From positions 1,170,198-1,234,197 of the forward strand of contig NW_006281104.1 in assembly GCF_000203795.2 (NCBI RefSeq): a stretch of 64,000 nt of DNA. Direction: 5' to 3'. Shown piece after piece: positions 33,560 through 45,704 of the stretch. The notes under the pieces are model-generated. The model did no database searches. It was not told the DNA's origin and saw only the letters and a list, made by a program, of their open reading frames with translations. The translations under genes were made by a program, and so were the position numbers. The DNA is from Batrachochytrium dendrobatidis JAM81. Lineage: Eukaryota > Chytridiomycota > Chytridiomycetes > Rhizophydiales. Numbering within the stretch: the first letter of the stretch is position 1; every line of letters starts with the position of its first letter.

Positions 33560-36500
33560 TTATTTAAACGACACAAACTTTTCAGCAGCCATGCACCAAT
33601 CAATATGAGCCAAAGCCATTAGTAGACTATCGCTCAAATCATCTTTTTTCGGCGAGTGGTCAAACATGTAACGCAGATCGGATGAACAAATAACAAAGCC
33701 ACGGTCCAGCAGATACTTTACAACATTAATCGAGGCCAGCTTCTTGTACTTGTACATATTTTGAATGTTCGACTTTTTGAAAGGTGCTTTTAGCATGGTA
33801 GTGTTTTCAGTTTCTGAATCATCGGCCAAAGGTGTTGCCTTGTTACAAGAGGCTTTAGCAGATGTCTTCATCAAGTGATCTCGAACAGCAGGAAGCTCAA
33901 AATGATCAGACACAGCACTGGGACTAATGGAGTGAATGGAAAGGTTTTGTGCACGACCGCGCTCAGTCATCATGCCAATCAATATCCCCTCAAACGCATT
34001 GGTTTGCAAAATGGCATGTGGAATAGACATTCGAGGGCCAATTGGACGAAGTGTCTGACGCTCAACAAGCACTGTCTGTACATCATTTTTAAACAATCGC
34101 TGATCAAGAAGTTGCTGAAGTGTGTTTGCGTAAAGTTGCGGATGGTATCTTGTAGAAAGGTTTGGATCAAGATGACCCCAATCTTTAATAGTTGGAATCA
34201 TTTGATGATTAGATGCCCTTTTTCTTTTTGATGCATCGTCAGATAATTTGCTAGTAGCAAGTAAACTTGAGTTTTCTTTGGGTTCAAGTTTCACATGTGC
34301 AAATCCTAAATTAGCTGTTCCTATATCAATTGCGAGAACAGACTTGTACGGTAGTATTTTAATATCTCCTTTTTGTAGTGCATTGAGTCGTTTGATCATT
34401 TCAGATTTGAGACCTGTACCCGGAAGTCCAAAATGGCGACAAAGTGGAGCAAGATTACTGATCTTGAGATTATCAATACTGATTATTTTACAAGTCAGTT
34501 TCAAACCACAAACCAGACACATTCATGTCAAAAGTAATCATTTACCCTATGGACTTCAATGCTTCAAAATCAATTGGTGGAGAATTAAATGAAATTTTAG
34601 AAATAAACGCCTTTGCTGCAGTATTTGCCTCGATGGACTTTGGAGATATACTATTTCGAATGCCAAGATTACGGGATCTCATGATTGCTTTTTTGTCTTC
34701 GCTTTCAGAATCGTACGCTACTATACGTTCCACAAGCTTAGCTTTGGTTGTTGAATAAAATAGTCCTCTTTCTTTGCACATTTTCTGGAGCTCAAGCAAT
34801 GATTTGGAAGACAAGTCGCTATAAGATCATAAAACCAACACATTAATTGGTCTATAGAGTAAAATGGCAAGCAATTTAAAACATACACGGCAGGTTCAAG
34901 ATTGTTATTTGTGATTGGCTGGGTATTTTTTAATGAGTGAAGTGTGCTATCCTGTGAAAATGAATTGTTTTCAGAGTCTAAATCTGGTCAAGATGTATTC
35001 AAAATATTATCAGGTGAATTAGTACAGAGTTTTCCATATAAATAGTAATGTCTATACTACGCTTTCCAACAACGTCGTTGTACCTTTGGTTCGATCTATT
35101 AGCCTTTCTTTTGAGCCAGTGGAAGAAAGGTCGAATTTCTTGGGTTTATCGATTTGTTTGCTAACAGCAAGTGGTAGGTGTGCGATATTTCAAATTTAAG
35201 CCAATATTTAATATGAAATTACAATCAATCAACAAGTAAATTGCAAACCATGAAAATACAAGTGTATTACCGGTCTAGATCATAGATATCGGATGGTTTT
35301 TTTTCAGTCGGGGCATCTGACTTTACTTGATTGGTTTCATTGCTGGTTCTTAAGGTTTTAGATTTTTTTATACCTTTAATTGTTTCAGGTTTATGTATGA
35401 TAGTGGTATCAATAGGTGCATTTTTAAAACCTCTTTTTGATGCCGATTTTTTTGTTTGATTTATGGCAAGACCTTTGGAATTCTGATCGATATTTGAAGG
35501 AATGGTTTTGTTTTTTGCATTTTCTACAAAATTACATAGTGGTTCATCTATGCTTTGAAATCTGATTTTTTTGAGTAAACGAATGTTACTTTATAAAAAT
35601 AAAACTGAATGCATTAAAGCAATATCAAGTGCTATTGAACATGACTGTACCTATTATTAAAAGTATTTTGATGTTTTGTCTTTTTGCTCAAGTCAGCGAC
35701 GGATAGCTCAGTATGGATAAAGTCATTTGTTGGGTTTAATGCTAGATCCACAGATTTAGATACTTGTTTCTTTGCGTCAAATGTCATTTCTGAACCAGAA
35801 ATCTTTGCCAAAACATCAGTTTTAAGCTTTGCGCAACTGAAATCTATATGATTGAATATTTGTTCAAGTTGAATTTTGGAGTATCGGTGTAGGTTGATGT
35901 TGGTATCACACACAGGCATGGATTCTGTGAAAGTCCTAGTAGCTCTGGCATTAGATTCAGCCCTTTTAAGAGTAGATACTGCGTGCATTCTTGATTTATG
36001 GATTAGTCCAACTATCGAATTTCTAGTTTGAGCATGTCCAAAATAAATATGACAAAATAGCTTTTTGAGCTGATCATTTGTGTATCGGCTCAAATCAACA
36101 CAGTTCGACTGTAGATTGGTAAGTGCAGACACAATGTGTTGAGTAGCCAATTGATTTTGATTTGATGCGTTTGAAAGGGGTGTAGTTTGAAGACTGATGA
36201 AATCATTGAGTCTGGTAACAATATCCTTCTTGCGTCCGTTTTGTTTAAGCCCCATTTCCTTGCACATTTTCATTAGCTCAATGTTGCTATATTTTGACGG
36301 ATCTCTGTAACAATATTGAGCATGTCAGAATAGTTGTAGATGCAAAGATGAGTTGTGAAATCAAAGTCAATATTACATGAATTTATGAGCTGTGGTTGAA
36401 TTTGCTTCATCACATGCGATTGCCTGTTTATTCGAGATAGCACAAGATTCGCCGATCAAGTCACTAGTAAGATTTTTGGAAGCAGACGATTTAGGCTGTA

Positions 36501-37255
36501 TTTTGGATTTTTTTAAACTTTCAGTAGATATCTTGATAGTCGACAAGTCTTTCACGGCAGTCTTCAAACTATCGTCTGTCGGTTTCTTTAAACGTAAAGC
36601 AGGAAAGGATTTAAGTTGAACCTTTTGAAAAAGAGGTTTCATTGACTTGTTTCCAAATGGGGCAGGTGTTTTGGTTAAAGTACCTTGAGATATACTATAT
36701 TGATAACCGATTCAGTGATTACAGATCTGATAATGATGGTAATAAATTATGTAATTTGGACAATGAAAATTGAAGTTTATATACCGAGATCACATACTTT
36801 TTTATAGTCGCACCTTGAGAAGCAGTCGATACAGTTTGGGTTTTAAACAAAGAAATCGGTACATTACAGCTTTATCAAAGAGCATTAAGGATTGAAACAA
36901 CATAGTATTACAGCCAATGTCAGTATTGAAATTTGATGGAAAGATATTGCAGGGCATAGTAGTAAGTCGGAACAGAGATGGGAGCAAGTTTAGAAAACAA
37001 GAAACAACAGTAAATGACAGTTGGAAAGACATACTTTTTTGGACTTGATAGGCCATTTGTAGCAGATGAGCTGGTTGAGGGAATTAACAGATTAGAAGTA
37101 GGAGCAAAACCAATGAAATTTGACAGCCAGCGGTCTGGACTACGGATGAATATCAGCAGTGCAGTTGGCTTCAGTAAAGTACGAAACAAGTGCGTTCTAG
37201 CAAAGAGAAACGATGCACTCGGTGATGGAGCGAGTACGACTCTTGACCAAACCAT
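33560..37255 (-). CDS. Ydc2/CCE1-type Holliday-junction resolvase with tandem SAP-like modules
   Basis: The final exon (34490-33560) has the Ydc2/CCE1 catalytic fold: first acidic strand LAIDIGTANLGFAH, then VLVERQTLRP, and KKDDLSDSLLMALAH with paired Asp. The class cuts four-way DNA junctions, in yeasts in mitochondria. It is preceded by a SAP motif (ISNLAPLCRHFGLPGTGLKS), as in CCE1. Upstream exons add more: LLELQKMCKERGLFYSTTKA near 34800, YSKIQLEQIFNHI near 35880, YTNDQLKKLFCHIYFG near 36090 and YSNIELMKMCKEMGLKQNG near 36280, split by Lys/Ser-rich linkers (35590-35275, 35180-35090, 34980-34890). ATG 36642 is inside an exon that opens further upstream. A 5' exon at 37255-37033 (MVWSRVVLAPSPSASFLFAR) resembles a mitochondrial presequence, but its link is uncertain. 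Yeast enzymes are about 260-350 residues; this one is far longer. Confidence 0.75.
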
Positions 37256-37288
37256 TGAAGTTGTAGAAAGAACAATTGCTGGAATCTA

Positions 37289-37872
37289 CTGTTGTATTCA
37301 CGTAAAATAGAAGAATGTAAATGACTGGCAGTTTACTAGACAGTTGTGGTGACTGGCATGCATTCCCAAGACTGCAATCGAAAACTGGAATATTCGCAAC
37401 TGTAAAAGTCGAATATGTTCTAGTTTTAAACTCGATAATTGCAGTGTCAAATGAAGTTTCAGTTGAGAATCCTAATTTTGTTGGTCGTATTCATATAAAA
37501 TAACACTTGTAATGAACAATCGTTACAATCGTTATTATTTCTTTTATTGAAACTCTATTCTAATATCAAACAAGTTTTAGTTGAACATATTTCAGAAATG
37601 CAATTATACATGCCAGTCACGCAATGTTTTCAAGAATGTGAAATGTAAATATTTCTATTTTTGTACAAGAATAAACATCAAGATCAATCAATTAAAGTTT
37701 ATAAAGCAATATTGTCCAGTAAGATTGGTACCAGCTATGAGACTGTTTATCATGCATTTTAGTTTAGTATTTTACATGAATACAATTGTAATAAAAATAC
37801 GAATAATTAACCATTGTTTATTGAAGCACTACAGAATGGATACAAATGTTCCATTCTACGTGAGCACATATG
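37289..37872. mobile_element. MITE copy M5, interrupted by M4
   Basis: Left end TTGTATTCACGTAAAATAG (after TA) and right end CCATTCTACGTGAGCACATATG (before TA). The element is split by the complete M4 copy at 37481-37788, so M5 is older. Its left edge is about 34 bases from the ATG of the possible 5' exon of the resolvase gene. Confidence 0.65.
37481..37788. mobile_element. MITE copy M4, nested in M5
   Basis: About 308 bp, nearly identical to M3 and in the same direction. It starts TCGTATTCATATAAAATAAC and ends TTTTACATGAATACAATTG before TA. It has a small CGTTACAAT insertion relative to M3. Confidence 0.8.
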
Positions 37873-37919
37873 TAAAACAGTCTATTCGTTACTGGTAATG
37901 AGTAGTAGTATGACAACAA

Positions 37920-38280
37920 CTAAAGAGCATTTCTAGACCACTTCTTCTCGAAAGAACCGTTTGGGTTGTAAAGTTTTGTAGTCTCGTTTTTCTGAATAGA
38001 CTGGAAAGGAGTTGGATTGTTTCTATCAAGAAAATTAAATTAGAAGGAGTTGACGATCAGGATACAAAGATAGACTTACTTGCGAGACCACACTACGTCC
38101 TGATGGCGAACCAGATGGGCAACAAAGTAAAGTACACCACCGGTAGCAAAGGCCATGATACCAAAGAGAGGGTAAACCTATATATAGTAGGATGAACAAG
38201 GATCAGCAAGTGTTTCGGATACTAGCAAGCATCACACTATAACCTACACCAACAGGAACTGGACGAGGAAGAAATGCCAT
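37920..38280 (-). CDS. NDUFA4 / B12D-like small mitochondrial subunit
   Basis: Three short exons (38280-38248, 38177-38080, 38022-37920) join in frame to 77 residues. The protein has one membrane segment (LFGIMAFATGGVLYFVAHLV) followed by RHQDVVWSRKNNPTPFQSI and KLYNP, matching the NDUFA4/B12D family (human NDUFA4 has DVCWDRNNPEPW at the same place). NDUFA4 is a small inner-membrane protein assigned first to complex I and now to cytochrome c oxidase. It shares a divergent upstream region, filled by MITE M6, with the F-box gene. Confidence 0.75.
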
Positions 38281-38319
38281 GATAAGATAAAACTGATTGC
38301 TGATCACTTGTTTTGGTAG

Positions 38320-38735
38320 AGTCTTGTTCACGTAAAATAAAACTAAATAAGGGTGCCAAGTGCACCATAACGGCTAATCTCATGAAATGATTGGCTCTGA
38401 TTTCCATCATATTTGTTAGATATTAACCTTTGAATCCTGACAAAGTCTATTACGCTTCATACTCTAATCCATCTCGTTTTATTCAAACACTGAGAGATTG
38501 ACATGCAGTTCATCTCAAAACGTGTAGTTTTTTGGAATAAAGTTGTACGAAGCAGAGTAACGATTGCAAGTTGGTGATCATACACTGACCATGCCAAAGA
38601 ACTCGTTCAGATTGAAGCTGCAGTTTATATCAAGAATATCAATTTCAGACGCACAGCAACCAGCCATTCCTGACAGTCGCAATCAGCCATTCCTGATAGT
38701 CGCAACCAGCTTCGTTTTACGTGAATACGACCGCC
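38320..38735. mobile_element. MITE copy M6 between divergent genes
   Basis: Left end GTTCACGTAAAATAAAAC near 38326 and right end TTCGTTTTACGTGAATACGAC ending about 38731. About 415 bp. The outermost bases have drifted. Near the right end there is a duplicated CAGCCATTCCTGAYAGTCGC unit. Confidence 0.7.
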
Positions 38736-38785
38736 ATATCAAAGGGTCGCTGTGAACTGGAAAAGGGTTTCCATTACTGTTCAAT

Positions 38786-41354
38786 ATGGACGATGAGGGA
38801 TTCGACGAGCATCACTCCACGACAGTCCCTGCAAAAGTCTTCATGACTTGGTCTGAAGATCAACGCTCCGGTTAGTCTGTTGTCTTGTTGCTACTCATCA
38901 ACTTTATAATAACGTTTCATCTTAGAATTGGCTTTACAGTTGCTCTTGTCTGTGTCGTCCCATTCTCTGGCGTCCGTCACCAACAGGCTGGCTCCGTTGT
39001 TGCAAAAAGACTTTGTGTCACTGCTGCCTGTCGAATTGTCCATTCATATTCTCTCTTATACTGATGCTCGTACTCTTGGGAGAGCTGCCCGTGTGTGTCG
39101 CAAGTGGAGAGCATTGGCTTCTGAAAACTCTTCTTGGAAATCATCCTATTTTCGTAATGGCTGGACTGTTAATGAAAACTATCTGGACAAACTCTTGTTT
39201 CAGCTGGGTTTTCATACTAGCAAGGTTCCTTGCACATCCCAATCACATTCATCATCCATCTCTTCATTGTCATTACAAATTGCAGCCTCTTCTCCAGCTG
39301 CATCTTCATCTGTTTATCCATGTAATACTTGCATTTCCGAAAATAATGATCTTCAAACTGTTGATACTTGTCTGCAGTTTTTTCAAAACAATTCAGATCC
39401 TCTTGCTTCAAGCTCACTAAGAAGCACTGCATCTAAATTGTCACTTCCCATTTCTGGTCTTTCTTTGCCTTTATCGCAATGGAATCCTTTGGATTCGCGA
39501 TGGTCTGCTACCCATCAAGATTTAACCTTTTCTACAAGTATAGGTTTGCTGAATTCTATTGATGACAACTGCGGCGGAAGTGAGGCAAACAATCACTATA
39601 CTCCCACAACACTATTATCCTCTCAAAATTTAGATACGTCGCAAGCTTATCAAGCATCTTCAAGACACGGAAATAATATGGCTCCTGTAAATTGCTTTGG
39701 TTCTTCATGGAAAGGCAAACAGGCACTTTTTACTGGATCAACATCTTCATTAACAAATGATCCTCCAGCTAGTTCTACCGGTCTTTCCATGCTATCCACT
39801 TCCTACGCTATCCCTGTATCACCCAATCACCATCCACTTAGTTCTCGTACCCATCGATCAGATTTTACAAATTTTGAAGACGAAAGTCTCAGTCTTGGCG
39901 ATATTAATTCGCCAACACCGCATACTCTTGGTGTCAGTTTAGGGTCAAATATGTTTGGATCTCCTAATCCAAACACTCTCTCTTCATCCATAAACGCTAT
40001 TGAATCTAAATTATCAAACTTTTCTATGCAGTTACCACAACACAATCTAACCAACTTGATGGGTACCAGCAGTCTTTACTCTGCTAATATTACATCTTTG
40101 GATCGATACAAACATTTGGATTGGAAGCACATTTATCATCAACGATTTCTGCTTAGTCGAAACTGGAGAGACGGAATCTACACTGCAAGAAATATTAATG
40201 CCCATGATGAGGCTATTTACTGCCTACAGTTTGATGAAGATAAAATCATATCTGGATCACGGGATGGTATAACTCTTGTTTTACATGACGCGAGTCTCAA
40301 TATCAATCTATTGACTTTGATTTTATGTGCATCAAACTTTATTAGATACGATCAAGGTGTGGGATATGAAGAGCGGTGTTTGTGTCAATACTCTTGTTGG
40401 GCACATGGCTTCAGTTCTTTGTCTGCAGTACAATCACAATACTCTTATATCGGGCTCTTCAGACTCGACCATTATTGTATGGGATCTCAAGTCTTGCAAA
40501 ATTATTCGCAGACTTCATGGTCACACGGAATCTGTTTTAAATCTGCGGTTCAATGACTCTGTCATTGTATCTTGTAGCAAAGATAAAACCATCAAAGTTT
40601 GGGATACTCAGACTGGTGAATTGTTGCGCACACTGCATGGACATCGTGCTGCAATCAACGCTATTCAATTTGAGAATGGGTTGATAGTAAGTGCTTCTGG
40701 AGGTAGGTTTACATTTATACTTTTGTATATCAATTCTACTGTTTCAACAATTAGGCATTGACCAATCATCTATTTATATCTTGATATATTACTACACATT
40801 TGGGCTGGTGTTGAATGCAATGATGTATCTCTAATATCTATATATTTAGATCGTACCATTAAAATTTGGCAAATGAGCACTGGACTCCTTATTCGAACAC
40901 TTTCTGGACATACCCGTGGCATTGCTTGTGTTCAATTTGACGGCAATATTATTGTTTCAGGATCGTCTGGTAGGTTATTGTTTTTGCTGAAAATTGACAT
41001 GCATTTGAATCAGTAATTTATTTTGCTAATACACCATTTTGTCAACCAGATAAAACCATCAAGGTATGGGATGCACATACTGGGTTTCAATTGTATACGC
41101 TCACTGGACACAAAGATTTGGTTCGTACGCTTCAGTTTGATCAGCATCGCATTGTTTCCGGATCGTATGACGAAACCATCAAGGTGTGGGATATTCATAC
41201 TGGCACGCTGTTGCATGAACTCGTCGGAGGACATTCGTCTCGTGTGTTCAAGCTTCAGTTTAACGACTCAAAAGTTGTCAGTTGTAGTCAGGATCAACAC
41301 ATTATCGTATGGGATTATTCACAGGGAATCGATACTCGATACTTTTGTCGCTAA
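38786..41354 (+). CDS. F-box/WD40 protein (Cdc4/FBXW7-like SCF receptor)
   Basis: Five exons (38786-38870, 38926-40266, 40346-40702, 40850-40969, 41050-41354) join in frame to 735 residues. The F-box (LLPVELSIHILSYTDARTLG...CRKWRALAS) lies at about residues 50-95. A long Ser/Pro/Asn-rich region (about 110-390) follows, then a block DWKHIYHQRFLLSRNWRDG and about seven WD40 repeats (for example SGSRDDTIKVWDMKSG, SGSSDSTIIVWDLKSC, SCSKDKTIKVWDTQTG, ending CSQDQHIIVWDYSQG). Such proteins bind phosphorylated substrates for SCF ubiquitin ligases. The domain order is that of Cdc4/FBXW7 and of Pof1/Met30; which ortholog it is cannot be decided by eye. Confidence 0.88.
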
Positions 41355-41808
41355 TTCTAGGCGTGTGTAGTTTGGATATCTGATGAATACTTATTTTTTC
41401 CTTGGTGGAATAGCCGATTGCCGATGACCATGCTAGCTTTTACCTTTATATTGTCCATCTTTTTTATATTCTGTAGGCACTTATTTTGTTTATGCTGTTA
41501 AAATCATTTTTGAATAGCCCGTAAATTCAATGCAGAAATTTTAAATTCATCGAATAAACTGGCAGGGAATATTTATTTGATCATAGCCAAGACCGGACTT
41601 TCTGTTTAATATACCATAATATAGTATGGAGTAAATCAATGCTATAGTGTAAAACCAAGTCTTTAATGAAAATGCCAACCACTTTTTCGTATGGTATTGC
41701 AATGATTTATTGAATTTGAACAAGTCGAGTTGATTCAGACTAATTCTGATCAAACTCGTCCTATATCCAAAAAACATCATGAGCTGCTAAAATAGCGGAA
41801 ACAAGAAA
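41355..41808. other. Convergent intergenic region
   Basis: It separates the 3' ends of the F-box gene and the acyltransferase gene. No gene, repeat or TIR is seen. Confidence 0.5.
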
Positions 41809-44800
41809 TCAGGTTGGATTGACGGATGACAGCATATCATTATCCAGTACATTGGGCGGCAATTCTTTGATACAATCATTCAAAGCACTGCTACGTCTCA
41901 TCTTTTGTGCAGCGTATATACTCAACAGCGCTTCGTCATGGGATACTACGCGCTTTTTTTCAAAATTGGGAAACACTTGTGGACCAAGACCAGAGACCAG
42001 TGCGGTGATATTGGCTGATAGTTCAGCACGCACCTCACGCAATTGCTTGGTGGAGTGTTTTGGTGTAGTCAAAGACACCATAAGTGGAGGAAGTGATTTT
42101 AAAATATCCATGCCAATATCACTCATGCGAATAGTGACAAATCCCAATGTAGGAATAGTAATAGAAGTAAGCACTGCTATAGCTATGGCAGTGTACGACG
42201 ATGTAAAATAGACGCGCGCCAAGATATAAGAAATAATAACATAAACGGTGGATAAAGTGGGAAGCACGACCATGGCAGTAAGGAGTTTCCATGTGGTGAC
42301 TACATCATTGCCAGAAATTTTGACGCTTGACCCAGCAAGTGCCTCTAAAATAATGAAATATCAAAGCAAACAATTAAAGTTCATCATTCAACCATAGCAA
42401 AGCTGCAAATCAATATAATTTCAAGAGATCCGACTTTTAAGCAAATTTCAAAAACTTGGTAGTATTGAAACTACAGAGCATAGATTCATACCGGCAGCCA
42501 TTTTTTTAGAGACCATCCGACTCAAAAAAAGCAAGGGAGAAAATAAAATCAGACTAAACATATTTAAAAAAAGACGGAGCCATTGCAATGTGTTAGAATC
42601 ATCTCAGCATTTCCATCCGAGTAGTGCATATATTGTTAGCAAGATAATCATACACTGGCAAAGAAAGGATAAAAAAGACGAGCATTTCTACTGCGCGATA
42701 GCAAAAAAGACACAGCGCCCGCATGCTACTGATATTGGTGTTCTTGACTTGATGATCAAGTACTCCATAATACTTGAGAAGGCGATCATACTGCAAAACC
42801 TGCTGCGTCAACGCTTTTACCTCTGGGTTGTCTCGCATCCTGATATATCCCTATAGTATGCATTGGGAGTTGATTGAGTGAGCACACCAAGGCCAAACAT
42901 ATGTAGATATATAGATCGCTGCAAAACATACCTCTGCAAAGTTTCGTGACATGGCAAGGGTTTGATCCAAGTCAAGTTTTTTCCCAACAGGAGTATATAG
43001 ACGGCGCACGGCTTGAACAACCTATTTGAATGATATTCAGCACATGCCAAACCAAAAATTAGTTGGTTGGATATCCGACAGTCAAACACGTCCAAAATGA
43101 TCATGATTGAAACTCGAGCTACTAAAGTACCATTAAAGTGTCGAAATCAGGAGATTGCAAAGTAAGACTCTTTAAGCTGACTTCAATTGTATCAAGAAGA
43201 AGACTAATTGCTTTACGCTTATCCGTTCCTCCATTCTTGTATTGTTCCAACAGTTCAGAAGGGATTTCGATTGGATCACCATATTCAATTACTGCACGCG
43301 ATCGAAACTATAAGCAATGACATGAAACATTAGTTGAATTAATAACATTTATAATCATATTTACATAAAATGGAGCACTAGACAAATGTTTACACCACAG
43401 CTTCAGTAAATCACATTTGTTCAATTTCCAACTCTCCTACAAAAAATTGGTGATTGACATGGAAACAGCAACTGCATTCAAGACGTGCAACCATTGTTCT
43501 CTTGAACTAGGACGCGAACGTACAAGTTTAGAATACAACAGAGGAGTTTGCACAGTTTGACAATATGAGAAAACTATAGTTTGTGTGTATCATATTATGA
43601 ACGCTGTGTTTGAAAGAAGCAGTACAGTCAATTTCTAATATAAAGGCACAACACATTTTTAACTGTTGTGTCATCCAAGCCAAATAGTGACTGCATGATA
43701 AATGCAAGTGATCCGTTTTGCGTAAATACAACTCTGGATTTGAAAGTCAAAACATACCTTGTCAGCATGAAAGTAGCTCAGCCCGCAAGGAACAATTTTC
43801 AAAGGAAGATTAGGGTGTTTTGCAACCGCATCAAGGGCCATAATAGCCACACCAGCCTTAAGAGGCAGCAATTCTGGTCGATCATGAGAACCACCTTCTG
43901 GAAAAATTCCGACTGCGCCATTATGAGAGAGACGACGAGTTACTTCGGAAAACATGCGTGACTGGTCCACATGAGGCGAAATCTTGTAAACAGTGCCTGG
44001 CATGTTTCCAGATTCATCCACGACTCGCAAACATGCGACTGCACCAGGTGTAATCATGGGCTTGCACAGTAAAATCTCAGTATCTGAAATGACTTGTGCT
44101 ACTTCTGCAGTGCCCATATCTTTTGGCAAGCAAATCGAACTCCTTGGCTTGATCTGTTTGATAAATTGAGCTGTTTAAATAAATTCAAAATATTAGTCAG
44201 TACTGCACTTATCCAAAACGCTTACAACAAAAAGAATATCAAGCGTCCGTATCTAGGCTATCTACCACGAAAGTACAAGTATACTCAACTGTTGATACCA
44301 TGAATTAAGCTTGGATTAGACTCATCAGGCATATAAATAGTGCCTTTTCCAGAAAAAATGACATCCTGTGCTCTTTCAACAGAAACTTGATGTCCAAGAA
44401 TTAGTATAATCACAAAGTAATACGCCATCTACTGTATATTTCGAGATAGGTTTTTGGATTCATATTCACATAAAATGGAGCACTGAAAAAGGTACAAAGG
44501 CACACAGTAAACACCCAGTCTCATGAAACGATAGTTTGCACCAATTTTACTGGATAACATTGTATCCTTTTTTGGTGATTGGCATGGAAACAACAGTTGT
44601 ATTCCTGAGACTGCAATCTTTGTTCTACTGGGCTAGATCGCGAATGTATTAGAATTCTAGGATACAAAGTAGAGTCTACAGATTTGAAAACGGTCAAGTT
44701 TAATATCTGAATTGCAATATATAAATTCAGTTTTAAATTTGACAATTGCACAATGTATGGCTATGCCAAAAGTGAACAGTTTTGGTTTAAAACTAGTCTG

Positions 44801-45487
44801 ATTGCATTATATGATGGACGCTGTGTTTGGAAGAATTGACAGTCAATTTGCAATAGGAAAGAACAACGAATATTAACTATTGCATATCCAAAGCAATCGC
44901 TCAAGATAAGTAGTGATCCATTTTACATGAAATACGGCTGTAAATCTAAACAATCAAAACACTTACTTGACTTCATGGCTCGACCAAGCATACCAATCCA
45001 AAATTTATCCATTGATTTCTTTGCCTGGACACATAGTACGTATGCATATAGATTTCAAGCATATTTTGTAAAATTGAAAGCGCCATAGCGCGATATCAGC
45101 CGTCAGAGTGAGGGCGGGTCCGTATAATTTTAAAATCGTGAAGGGATCATTTAGAACAACATAGTATTCATGGTCATTGTGTCGAAATAATGAAATACCA
45201 AAACCATTGAATTGAATTGAACAGATTAGTCCAAAGCAATTGGGTGATGGAGCAAGGGATCAGCACATAATAAGCAAATCAATACATACAGCAAGAAACC
45301 CAACGGAGCGACCGCAAGTGACAGAGAGCATAAGAGGATCAACAAACTGATTTGCATGAGGAGCAACAGCGAAGATTACAGGCCCATTGGTGGGGATCTT
45401 ATGAATACCGCGCACCTTGATGGATCGAAAGAAGGTATTGAGAACCAGTCGAAAAAAAGAGACCAGAAAGGCAGGAAAAAAATCCAT
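41809..45487 (-). CDS. Glycerol-3-phosphate acyltransferase, Sct1/Gpt2 type
   Basis: A multi-exon gene from ATG 45487 to the stop at 41809. Exon 1 encodes a hydrophobic N-terminus and acyltransferase block I (VAPHANQFVDPLML). Later exons encode KKSMDKFWIGMLGRAMKSISVERAQD, then block III GIFPEGGSHDRPELLPLKAG and IVPCGLSYFHADKFRSRAVIEYGDPIEIP. The C-terminal part (42273-41809) has several hydrophobic segments (STVYVIISYILARVYF, IAIAVLTSITIPTLGF), fitting an ER membrane enzyme. The reaction is the first step of glycerolipid synthesis, acyl transfer to glycerol-3-phosphate (or DHAP). Introns hold two MITE copies (M7, M8). It is divergent from FBP1, with 217 bases between start codons. Confidence 0.87.
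43353..43736. mobile_element. MITE copy M7, inside an acyltransferase intron
   Basis: Left end ATCATATTTACATAAAATGG and right end GATCCGTTTTGCGTAAATAC. Both lie within the intron 43318-43757 (between the exons encoding SYFHADK and FRSRAVIEYG) and fill most of it. The interior is related to M8. Confidence 0.7.
44457..44940. mobile_element. MITE copy M8, inside an acyltransferase intron
   Basis: Left end TTCATATTCACATAAAATGG and right end TTTTACATGAAATACGGCTG followed by TA. About 480 bp. It lies in the intron between the exons encoding LGRAMKS and SVERAQD. It shares a GTGATTGRCATGGAAACARC stretch and neighbouring words with M7. Confidence 0.75.
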
Positions 45488-45704
45488 CAGTATGTATAGT
45501 ATTTAAAGACAGATTAGACAAAGTCTCTGCTAGATAAGAACCAGACGAGCTTAATATTGAGAGTAGAAACTCGCTGGTAAAATCGGAACAGCTGTAAAAT
45601 TGCAGGCAAGGAATGCTCACGTGGCAGGGTGAGTTTAGGTCATGTGACTAGCAGTGTTTTGCAAGCAACGACCAAACAGCAGATTCGTTCATTGCAATCC
45701 ATCA

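Noticed and set aside
34542..34814. A separate small SAP-domain gene
   Set aside because: It is flanked by plausible splice sites and continues open frames on both sides, so it was treated as an exon of the resolvase gene.
37014..37310. Plus-strand 98-residue frame
   Set aside because: It overlaps the possible 5' exon of the resolvase gene and runs into the MITE M5 end; no family character. Either strand may be non-coding here.
45080..45125. Short GC-rich patch with small palindromes
   Set aside because: Lies in an intron of the acyltransferase gene; no tRNA or snRNA fold could be drawn, and it is not repeated elsewhere in the window.
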